Source of the DNA: CAZBSE01 sp964578625 | GTDB lineage: Bacteria > Actinomycetota > Humimicrobiia > Humimicrobiales > Humimicrobiaceae | Assembly (NCBI GenBank): GCA_964578625.1 | Contig: CAZODQ010000028.1 | Location: 1 to 10,921, forward strand | Direction: 5' to 3' | DNA length: 10,921 bases | Shown here: positions 1 through 5,242 of the stretch, in pieces | Numbering within the stretch: position 1 is the stretch's first letter | How the letters are laid out: every line of letters starts with the position of its first letter | Notes under the pieces: generated by a model | Database searches by the model: none | What the model saw: the letters and a program-made list of their open reading frames with translations, nothing else | What the model was told of the DNA's origin: nothing | Position numbers and translations under genes: made by a program

Positions 1-55
1 TTTATTACTTTAAACTATTATAGAACGTTTTGCCCCCTTATTTGATGGAGAACCA

Positions 56-172
56 TTAATAATCAGATGGGTCAACCTGCTCCTGATGATACTGAACTTT
101 AATTCCCCTTATAGTTTTCAAAACCGGTTCTTCAGTATTTTTTATATAGACTTGAATTATTCGATAATATTT
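56..172 (-). pseudogene. Possible 3' remnant of a minus-strand gene, or a spurious short open frame
   Basis: A minus-strand frame runs open for 38 codons between a TAG (173-175) and a TAA (56-58). It has no ATG or GTG, and the only TTG would leave a 21-codon peptide. Codon choice (ATA, AGG, GGA, GAA, GTT, CCG) and the varied, mostly hydrophilic composition, ending in DPSDY, look like the C-terminal end of a real protein, and the G+C content exceeds the adjoining spacer. I do not recognise the family. The opposite strand is also open in the same codon register but reads hydrophobic and low-complexity. It may be a decayed gene tail or chance. Confidence 0.18.
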
Positions 173-201
173 CTATTATTAATTAAAAAATGTTTATTTA
201 G

Positions 202-228
202 AGTTATATTTTTTTAATAAATATAACT
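202..228. repeat. Perfect 10-bp inverted repeat upstream of the kinase
   Basis: AGTTATATTT at 202-211 is exactly complementary to AAATATAACT at 219-228, with a 7-base spacer. It lies 27 bases upstream of the predicted -35 element of the histidine kinase promoter. No T-run follows on either strand and only two pairs contain G or C, so a binding-site role is more likely than an intrinsic terminator. That role is inference. Confidence 0.4.
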
Positions 229-254
229 ATAATAAATTTCTAAAAAATTATATG

Positions 255-283
255 TTGAAAAATTTTATAAAAATGTCTAAAAT
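255..283 (+). promoter_or_regulatory. Sigma-70-like promoter of the kinase operon
   Basis: TTGAAA (255-260) is separated by exactly 17 bases from TAAAAT (278-283), giving five of six consensus matches in each element. Transcription would start near 290 and leave a leader of about 80 bases before the kinase ATG at 370. This is the best-matched promoter in the leader and probably serves all three signalling genes. Confidence 0.55.
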
Positions 284-369
284 ATACAAGTTGTCTTTTG
301 TATTACAAAAAAGTACTCTAATGGATAATTAGTTTATATGTATTTTAAAGATATAAGTAGGATTATAAA

Positions 370-1863
370 ATGACAAGCCGGGCTATTTTTATAAAAAGAG
401 AATATCTGACTTTTATATTCGCTACTGTGATATTTGCATTTTTATATTTTTTAAGTCTCTATAGCTATCTCCTTTACCATAGTCTTGCTGAGATATTCAG
501 CATTGTAATAGCTACAGGTATTTTTATGGTGGCATGGAATTCCCGTAAATTTATGGATAATAATTATTTTCTGTTTATTGGAATAGCCTTTTTATTTGTA
601 GCATTTGTGGATTTGATTCATATCCTGGCTTATCCTGGGATGGGAGTATTCCCTGAATATGGAACAAATTCAGCAGTGCAGTTGTGGATCTCCGCAAGAT
701 ATATCGAGAGTATATCTCTACTGATTGCTGTCTTTTTTATTGGCAGAAAGCTAAAACATATTTTATCCTTTTTGATATATTCATTGCTGGTGATCGTACT
801 TCTTTTATCGATCTTTTATTGGAAAGTTTTTCCTAACTGTTTTGTTGAAGGATATGGTCTGACTGTATTTAAAATTATAAGTGAATATATTATTTCAATT
901 ATCCTTCTTACAGCTATTTTTCTGATGTTTAGGAAACGTACCGAGTTTGATAAAACAGTATTTAAACTTATGACAGTGTCTATAGTTATAACTATTTTTT
1001 CAGAACTTTCTTTTACAATGTATAAGGATGTATATGGCATCATGAATCAGGTAGGCCACTATTTTAAAATTATTTCATTTTACCTTATTTATAAAGCTAT
1101 TATAGAAAACGGTCTTAAAAGACCTTACAGCGTCTTGTTTAGAAAGCTTAAAAAAAATGAACAGGAACTTGAGAAAAAAAATCTCAGGCTTGAGCTGGTA
1201 AATAAGGAACTGGAGTCTTTTGCTTATTCCGTATCACACGATCTGCAGGCCCCTTTAAGGAGTATAGATGGTTTCAGTCAGGCACTACTTGAGGACTGCA
1301 GCAGTAAGCTGAATAGAGATGGTAAGGACTTTTTAAATAGAATAAGGTCTTCTACTAAAAGGATGGCAGGATTGATAGATGACCTGTTGACTCTTTCCAG
1401 GATCACAAGGAGAAAAATAAATTACAGAGAAGTCAATCTCAGTAAGATAGCAAATGAAGTTGTAAAGGATTTAAATACGATGAAAACTAAGCAGCAGGTG
1501 AAGTTTGAAATAACACCACAGCTTATTGCAAATACAGATGCAGGACTTATGAGAATTGTTCTGGAAAATCTTTTAGGCAATGCATATAAATTTTCGAAGA
1601 AAAGCAATAATGGGAATATAGAATTTGGCAGTACTGATATAAATGGCAGTAAAGCGTACTTTGTAAGTGACAATGGTGTAGGGTTTGATATGAAATATGC
1701 CGATAAACTATTTGCCCCTTTTCAGAGATTACATTCCGAATTTGATTTTGAAGGCACAGGTATCGGCCTGGCTATAGTACAGAGAATAATACATCTTCAT
1801 CATGGAAGAGTCTGGGCTGAAGGTGAAGTCGGAAAAGGAGCGACGTTTTATTTCACTGTTTGA
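370..1863 (+). CDS. MASE3 membrane sensor histidine kinase
   Basis: A 497-residue membrane histidine kinase, expected to sense an unknown signal through its membrane domain and phosphorylate response regulators. Residues about 12-245 hold seven or eight hydrophobic helices. The stretch around 65-125, with FVDLIHILAYPGMGVF and QLWISARYIESISLLIA, is typical of the MASE3 family. A charged helical linker (about 255-283) leads into a HisKA domain with phosphoacceptor H290 in SVSHDLQAPLR. The ATPase domain shows the N box (N400, N404), G1 box DNGVGFD (434-440), F box FAPFQRLH (448-455) and G2 box GTGIGLAI (462-469), so it should be active. There is no PAS or GAF domain between membrane and kinase parts. 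The ATG is preceded by AGGA at a 7-base spacing. The next gene's ribosome site begins within a few bases of the stop, which implies translational coupling. The ligand is unknown. Confidence 0.92.
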   Translation: MTSRAIFIKREYLTFIFATVIFAFLYFLSLYSYLLYHSLAEIFSIVIATGIFMVAWNSRKFMDNNYFLFIGIAFLFVAFVDLIHILAYPGMGVFPEYGTNSAVQLWISARYIESISLLIAVFFIGRKLKHILSFLIYSLLVIVLLLSIFYWKVFPNCFVEGYGLTVFKIISEYIISIILLTAIFLMFRKRTEFDKTVFKLMTVSIVITIFSELSFTMYKDVYGIMNQVGHYFKIISFYLIYKAIIENGLKRPYSVLFRKLKKNEQELEKKNLRLELVNKELESFAYSVSHDLQAPLRSIDGFSQALLEDCSSKLNRDGKDFLNRIRSSTKRMAGLIDDLLTLSRITRRKINYREVNLSKIANEVVKDLNTMKTKQQVKFEITPQLIANTDAGLMRIVLENLLGNAYKFSKKSNNGNIEFGSTDINGSKAYFVSDNGVGFDMKYADKLFAPFQRLHSEFDFEGTGIGLAIVQRIIHLHHGRVWAEGEVGKGATFYFTV

Positions 1864-1867
1864 TCGG

Positions 1868-1874
1868 AAGGAGG
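1868..1874 (+). promoter_or_regulatory. Strong Shine-Dalgarno that fixes a TTG start
   Basis: AAGGAGG lies 6 bases before the TTG at 1881-1883. It argues for TTG 1881 as the start of the receiver gene, rather than the in-frame TTG at 1860, which lies upstream of this site inside the kinase stop region and would add seven non-conserved residues. Confidence 0.8.
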
Positions 1875-1880
1875 AATAAG

Positions 1881-2321
1881 TTGAGTAAAAAGAACATATT
1901 ATTGATAGAAGATAATCCGGATGATGCGGCTCTGATAATCCGGGCTCTTAAAAAAGGAAATATAATAAACGAAATTAGAGTTGCTCATGACGGAGAAGAA
2001 GCACTTGATTCTTTAGGTCTCGTGGATACATGCATCGGTCCTGATATAAATGACATGCCAGAGCTTATAATTTTAGATTTAAAATTACCAAAAGTAGACG
2101 GTCTTGAGGTGCTGAAACGAATACGTTCCAATGAAAGGACAAAACTTTTGCCTGTCATTATTCTAACTTCATCAAAAGAAGAAAAAGATTTAATAGACAG
2201 CTACAGCTCTGGTGCCAATAGTTACATAAAAAAACCTGTAGATTTTAACCAATTTATAAAAGCGGCCGCTCAGTTAAAGTTATACTGGCTTGTATTAAAT
2301 GAATCTCCACCCAGGAGGTGA
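1881..2321 (+). CDS. Stand-alone response regulator, Rcp1-type receiver
   Basis: A 146-residue protein made only of a CheY-like receiver domain, so it probably passes phosphate or acts by protein contact rather than by binding DNA. It shows the acidic pair E10-D11 in LLIEDNPDD, phosphoacceptor D66 in LDLKLP, T96 in ILTSS and the conserved lysine K118 before P119. The extended loop between strands (about 46-60) and the DNPDDAALI start resemble the Rcp1 family, which commonly pairs with phytochrome-like HisKA kinases such as the one encoded just upstream. The TTG start at 1881 is chosen for its AAGGAGG site and because the protein then begins right at the first beta strand. The stop codon lies within the ribosome site of the next gene. 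A phosphorelay role with both neighbours is inferred from order and family. Confidence 0.9.
   Translation: MSKKNILLIEDNPDDAALIIRALKKGNIINEIRVAHDGEEALDSLGLVDTCIGPDINDMPELIILDLKLPKVDGLEVLKRIRSNERTKLLPVIILTSSKEEKDLIDSYSSGANSYIKKPVDFNQFIKAAAQLKLYWLVLNESPPRR
2313..2321 (+). promoter_or_regulatory. Strong Shine-Dalgarno for the HD-GYP gene, overlapping the upstream stop
   Basis: AGGAGGTGA matches the anti-Shine-Dalgarno over nine bases and contains the TGA stop of the receiver gene (2319-2321). It sits 6 bases before a TTG start at 2328. The strength of the site supports the TTG start, and the overlap implies coupled translation. Confidence 0.8.
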
Positions 2322-2327
2322 AGAATT

Positions 2328-3707
2328 TTGAAGAAAAAGAAAATCAAAATATTAATTGCCGAAGATTCAGAAAATGATGTGCTGTTATTGATACGGAGAA
2401 TGAGGAAGGATGGCCTCGACCCTATATATAAACGTGTAGAGTCATTGGAAGACATGAAGGCTGCACTTGAAAAAAAAGAATGGAATGTAGTTTTATCCGA
2501 TTATAATATGCCTAATTTCAGCGGGTTGGATGCCCTGAATTTATTAAGACAGAATAGTTCCGAGATCCCTTTTATTATAATATCAGGTACTGTAGGTGAG
2601 GAAATTGCTGTGAAAACTATGAAAAAGGGTGCCAATGATTATTTGATGAAAAATAATCTTGTAAGGCTGGTACCTTCTATTAAAAAAGAGCTCCAGGAAA
2701 CGGAAATTAAAAAAGAACGCAGAGAAGCTCTTGAAGAACTGGTAAGAAGCGAGAAAAGATTTAAAGAACTGGCTGAGCTGTTACCGGCAATGATTGTTGA
2801 AACAGACTCAAATAATAGAATTACATTTGCCAATCATACTTTTTATAAGCTTACCGTCTACTCATCTAAAGACATTGATAAGGGAATGTATATACATAAA
2901 ATAATAGTTCCCGAAGAAAGGGAAAAATTCAAAGAAAATCTAAAAAAACATAATGGGAGAAGTGCTTGTGAATATACTGTACTGAAGAAAAACGGAGGTA
3001 GGTATCCAGTTATCATATATTGCAATGATATTTACAGCAGTGATAATAAGAGAATTGGTTCAAGGATAGTCATAGTCGATATAACTGATAGAAAGCAGGC
3101 GGAGTATAAAATAGAAGAAAGTTATAAAAGGCTCCAGAAAATCCTAAATGACACCATAAACACTCTAGCTTCAATAACGGAAAACAGGGATCCGTATACT
3201 TCCGGACATCAGAAAAAGGTTGCATATTTAGCTATTAATATTTCGGAAGAATTAGGTCTATCTGAAGAGGAAACTGAAGCTCTGGGTACTGCCGCAATGA
3301 TCCATGATATAGGGAAAATTACTATTCCTGCTTCTATTCTGTCAAAACCGGGAAAGGTAACCGATGTTGAATATAAGTTGATAAAGACCCATCCCAAAAC
3401 CGGATACGAAATTATAAGGAATATAGAATTCCCATACCCTATTGATAAAATCATATTACAACACCATGAGAGGCTAAATGGTTCAGGATACCCCATGGGT
3501 TTGAAAGAAAAGGATATAATGTTAGAAGCAAAAATACTGGCTGTTGCCGATGTAGTAGAAGCTATGTCTTCCCATAGGCCTTATCGCCCTGCTCTGGGTA
3601 TAAACAAAGCTTTAGAGGAAATTGAAAAAAACAAAGGTACGCTTTACGATAAGAATGTGGTCAATGCATGTGAAAGGCTTTTTACCAAAAAGAAATTCGA
3701 GTTTTAA
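2328..3707 (+). CDS. Response regulator with receiver, PAS and HD-GYP domains (probable cyclic-di-GMP phosphodiesterase)
   Basis: A 459-residue soluble regulator. Residues 6-120 form a receiver with E12-D13, phosphoacceptor D58 in SDYNMP, T88 and K108. A helical linker (about 121-145) leads to a PAS domain (about 143-260) ending in the usual DITDRKQAE motif. The C-terminal HD-GYP domain (about 275-455) has H294, the HD pair H326-D327 in HDIGK, H355, H379-H380 in QHHERLNGSGYP, and a GYP at 387-389. The metal-site residues I expect are present, so cyclic-di-GMP hydrolysis to pGpG or GMP is likely. Two departures from the usual text are HHERLNG, with N where D is common, and VADVVEAM where VADVYDAL is common; from memory both also occur in other receiver-PAS-HD-GYP proteins. 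It is the probable output of the kinase and receiver upstream. Start is TTG behind a strong ribosome site. Confidence 0.9.
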   Translation: MKKKKIKILIAEDSENDVLLLIRRMRKDGLDPIYKRVESLEDMKAALEKKEWNVVLSDYNMPNFSGLDALNLLRQNSSEIPFIIISGTVGEEIAVKTMKKGANDYLMKNNLVRLVPSIKKELQETEIKKERREALEELVRSEKRFKELAELLPAMIVETDSNNRITFANHTFYKLTVYSSKDIDKGMYIHKIIVPEEREKFKENLKKHNGRSACEYTVLKKNGGRYPVIIYCNDIYSSDNKRIGSRIVIVDITDRKQAEYKIEESYKRLQKILNDTINTLASITENRDPYTSGHQKKVAYLAINISEELGLSEEETEALGTAAMIHDIGKITIPASILSKPGKVTDVEYKLIKTHPKTGYEIIRNIEFPYPIDKIILQHHERLNGSGYPMGLKEKDIMLEAKILAVADVVEAMSSHRPYRPALGINKALEEIEKNKGTLYDKNVVNACERLFTKKKFEF

Positions 3708-3740
3708 CTGCCCTTAATAAAAATAGAAATACATTAAATC

Positions 3741-3761
3741 AATTAAAACCTGGCTTTAATT
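3741..3761. repeat. 21-bp imperfect palindrome after the HD-GYP gene
   Basis: AATTAAA (3741-3747) and TTTAATT (3755-3761) flank a CC-T-GG core centred on 3751. Nine of ten symmetric pairs match; the A3748/C3754 pair fails. As RNA only the outer seven AT pairs could form, and the tail TTCTAAAT is a poor terminator tail. It may be a weak terminator for the signalling operon or a protein-binding site upstream of the tRNA promoter. I cannot decide between these. Confidence 0.3.
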
Positions 3762-3821
3762 TTCTAAATACATATTATTATGATAATATGAAAAGCCGAT
3801 CATTTAAGTATTATAGTACTA

Positions 3822-3827
3822 TATAAT
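3822..3827 (+). promoter_or_regulatory. Possible -10 element for tRNA-Ala
   Basis: A perfect TATAAT 29 bases before the tRNA gene would place the start near 3834 and leave a leader of about 23 bases. No convincing -35 hexamer sits 16-18 bases upstream. The -10 overlaps the end of a perfect 12-bp palindrome, TATAGTACTATA (3812-3823). Confidence 0.35.
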
Positions 3828-3856
3828 TTTGGTTAAAGGCTGGTTCAATACTAGGT

Positions 3857-3931
3857 GGGGATGTAGTTCAGTGGGAGAACGCTTGTCTGGCAGACAAGAG
3901 GTCGGCGGTTCAACTCCGCTCATCTCCACCA
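3857..3931 (+). tRNA. tRNA-Ala with anticodon GGC
   Basis: A 75-base cloverleaf including an encoded CCA end. Acceptor strands GGGGATG and CATCTCC pair fully with a G3-U70 wobble, the main alanine identity element. The D arm is GTTC/GAAC. The anticodon stem CTTGT/ACAAG closes the loop CTGGCAG, giving anticodon GGC, which reads GCC and GCU alanine codons. The T arm is GGCGG-TTCAACT-CCGCT with one G-U pair. It stands alone between the HD-GYP gene and the PH-domain gene, and a T-rich stretch follows directly. Confidence 0.95.
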
Positions 3932-3949
3932 TTTTTATTTATTAGTTTA

Positions 3950-3955
3950 TATAAT
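3950..3955 (+). promoter_or_regulatory. Possible -10 element before the PH-domain gene
   Basis: TATAAT lies 28 bases before the ATG at 3984. A -35 element would fall inside the 3' end of the tRNA gene, where no match is seen. The gene may instead be read through from the tRNA promoter. Confidence 0.25.
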
Positions 3956-3983
3956 AAAAGTATCAATAAATTGAGGGGATGTA

Positions 3984-4574
3984 ATGAATGTAATAAAACT
4001 AAAACCCGAAAAAGAGCAAATGACTCTCTGGATTATTGGCTGGGTAGTATCCTTTACAATAGGAATGCTTATCTGGATTATTCTTTCTATTACAGTTAAT
4101 TTATTTATTTTTTTGATTGCAGCTTTTGGGTGGCTTGTGATTATGATTCCCATTATTATCTGGATTCCGGCTGCTTTCAGGGCACTGGAATATTATATAG
4201 ATGATGAAGGAGTTAAGATGAAGGGTGGAGTGGTATGGAAAAAACATGTTACCGTACCATATCCCAAAATAACTAATGTAGATATAACTCAGGGACCTCT
4301 GCAAAGAAATTATAATATCGGGACTATACATGTGCAGACTGCAGGCAGTGGTGGAAAACAAGGAGAAAAGGCCGAACTTAGAATGCAAGGTATAAGAGAA
4401 CTTGAAAAAATAAGGAAATTGGTTATAGGAAAAGTCAGGAATTCATCCTATCATTTAGGCGGAGTAGTTAAATCAGAGGGAGAAAAAATACAGGCAGAAA
4501 AAATATCTGTTCTCAAAGATATGCTGAAGGAACTGGAAGAAATAAAAAGCTTGCTTGAAAGAAATCAAAAGTAA
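3984..4574 (+). CDS. Membrane protein with bacterial PH domain (YdbS/DUF304-like)
   Basis: A 196-residue protein. Two hydrophobic helices (about 14-36 and 39-62) form a membrane hairpin, followed by a bPH_2-type domain (about 68-150). The best-matching piece is VPYPKITNVDITQGPLQRNY, then an IGTIHVQTAGSGG strand, the usual signature of this family. The C-terminal part (about 165-196) is charged and likely forms a short coiled coil, which suggests self-association. In the family, proteins of this size are one-domain membrane proteins of unknown biochemical role; longer relatives such as YdbT carry several PH domains. The start is an ATG with GAGGGG 5 bases upstream. It is convergent with the chagasin-like gene. 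Function cannot be named beyond a membrane-associated PH protein. Confidence 0.85.
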   Translation: MNVIKLKPEKEQMTLWIIGWVVSFTIGMLIWIILSITVNLFIFLIAAFGWLVIMIPIIIWIPAAFRALEYYIDDEGVKMKGGVVWKKHVTVPYPKITNVDITQGPLQRNYNIGTIHVQTAGSGGKQGEKAELRMQGIRELEKIRKLVIGKVRNSSYHLGGVVKSEGEKIQAEKISVLKDMLKELEEIKSLLERNQK

Positions 4575-4615
4575 ATAAGGAAATTACTGCCTGTTACACT
4601 TGTGCTTAAATTATT

Positions 4616-4637
4616 AAAGCTTCGGGTCTTTTTATTT
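4616..4637 (+). terminator. Weak intrinsic terminator between convergent genes
   Basis: AAAGC (4616-4620) can pair with the G and CTTT of GTCTTT (4626-4631), with one bulged T and a TTCGG loop, followed by a T-rich tail to 4637. The stem is short. It ends the PH-domain gene and overlaps the stop codon of the opposing gene (4632-4634). Confidence 0.35.
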
Positions 4638-5048
4638 GACAGTAACATATATATTAAAAATTAACTCATCCTTTAACTCTGTTTCTTCCCAGGGTCTCTG
4701 GTAGTTAAGTATGATTTGGGTCTGGCCGCTATTTTTAGCTTCAAATGTGAAAACTTCACTGCCGCCGGCACATACCAGCTCTTTTTCTTTTTCTGTTTGT
4801 ATATATTCAGAACTAACCAATGAAACTACAGTCGTATCTATTTCTTTACCAGGTGTCCAGCTATACCCTGTAGTAGGGTTAGAATCGAGTAATATGATTA
4901 TTTTATCTCCCTTTTCAAGTTCAATGGAACTGCCCTTAGCATTAAAGCCCAATTCTACAGTATCTCTGCATGAACATAATAAAAGCAGTGAAAATATAAT
5001 AATGATCACTGTAGAGAAAATTTTTAATGTTGCACTTCTATTATTCAT
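4632..5048 (-). CDS. Chagasin-family (MEROPS I42) protease inhibitor-like lipoprotein
   Basis: A 138-residue exported protein, probably a lipid-anchored inhibitor of papain-like cysteine proteases. The N-terminus has basic residues, a hydrophobic helix (about 9-24) and a plausible lipobox ending at C27 (LCSC). The mature domain shows the three inhibitory loop motifs in order: NPTTGYSW (57-64), an AGGSEVFTF stretch like the family GxxG loop (94-102), and RPWEE (118-122). These match the L2, L4 and L6 loops of chagasin. The ATG at 5046-5048 is chosen because AAAGGA lies just upstream and the signal peptide follows at once; the frame is open 34 codons further, but that extension is not signal-like. 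No papain-like target is encoded in the window, so the target could be a host enzyme or an endogenous one elsewhere. Confidence 0.85.
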   Translation of the reverse strand: MNNRSATLKIFSTVIIIIFSLLLLCSCRDTVELGFNAKGSSIELEKGDKIIILLDSNPTTGYSWTPGKEIDTTVVSLVSSEYIQTEKEKELVCAGGSEVFTFEAKNSGQTQIILNYQRPWEETELKDELIFNIYVTVK

Positions 5049-5103
5049 TTTGTTTCCTTTCTTCTCCGGTAATGATAATATTAAAAGAAGTGATGGCCAG
5101 TGA

Positions 5104-5123
5104 CTATTATTGATTAATAATAG
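5104..5123. repeat. Perfect 8-bp inverted repeat overlapping the lipoprotein promoter
   Basis: CTATTATT (5104-5111) and AATAATAG (5116-5123) are exact reverse complements with a 4-base spacer. The right arm covers the predicted minus-strand -10 element (5117-5122), the arrangement expected of an operator. A second small palindrome, CCAATTGG (5135-5142), touches the -35. The regulatory role is inference. Confidence 0.4.
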
Positions 5124-5145
5124 CTTAAAAATATCCAATTGGAAA
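5117..5145 (-). promoter_or_regulatory. Promoter candidate of the chagasin-like gene
   Basis: On the minus strand TTTCCA (5145-5140) is followed after 17 bases by TATTAT (5122-5117). That is four of six and five of six consensus matches. The transcript would start near 5110, about 60 bases before the ATG. Confidence 0.4.
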
Positions 5146-5227
5146 TGCAAATTCCGTTATTTTTAAAAAAGGCCTGGTTCTTTGTAATGCCGTTTTATAC
5201 AAGGTGATTTTATCAGGGAAATAGTAA

Positions 5228-5235
5228 GGAAAGGA
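5228..5235 (+). promoter_or_regulatory. Shine-Dalgarno pointing at a non-canonical ychF start
   Basis: GGAAAGGA lies 7 bases before ATC at 5243-5245 and 4 bases before ATA at 5240-5242. The spacing favours ATC. The in-frame TAA at 5225-5227 rules out any start further upstream. Confidence 0.6.
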
Positions 5236-5242
5236 TAATATA

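Larger units (their letters stand above)
1..369. other. Intergenic leader before the signalling operon
   Basis: No complete gene is supported here. The left part (about 20-135) is clearly richer in G+C than the rest and carries a short minus-strand open stretch, listed separately. From about 165 to 369 the sequence is extremely AT-rich and contains a perfect 10-bp inverted repeat (202-228) and a good sigma-70-like promoter (255-283). A weak Shine-Dalgarno core, AGGA at 359-362, precedes the kinase start. No tRNA, CRISPR or mobile-element signature was seen. Confidence 0.6.

Noticed and set aside
20..214. Plus-strand open frame from about 14 to 214
   Set aside because: Low-complexity and hydrophobic, mostly from AT-rich sequence, with no ribosome site at its only ATG; likely a shadow of the minus-strand stretch or chance.
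1860..1880. In-frame TTG at 1860 as the start of the receiver gene
   Set aside because: It lies before the AAGGAGG ribosome site and adds seven basic residues not expected in receiver domains; TTG 1881 has ideal spacing.
3857..3931. tRNA as a possible integration site with a mobile element nearby
   Set aside because: No integrase, no direct repeat of the tRNA 3' end, and no change in gene character on either side in this window.
4711..5103. 130-codon plus-strand open frame opposite the chagasin-like gene
   Set aside because: It is the antisense shadow of a gene with a clear signal peptide and family motifs, and its own translation shows no recognisable domain.
5049..5150. Longer N-terminus of the chagasin-like protein starting at ATG 5150
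   Set aside because: The extra 34 residues precede a complete signal peptide and would bury it; ATG 5048 has AAAGGA at good spacing.
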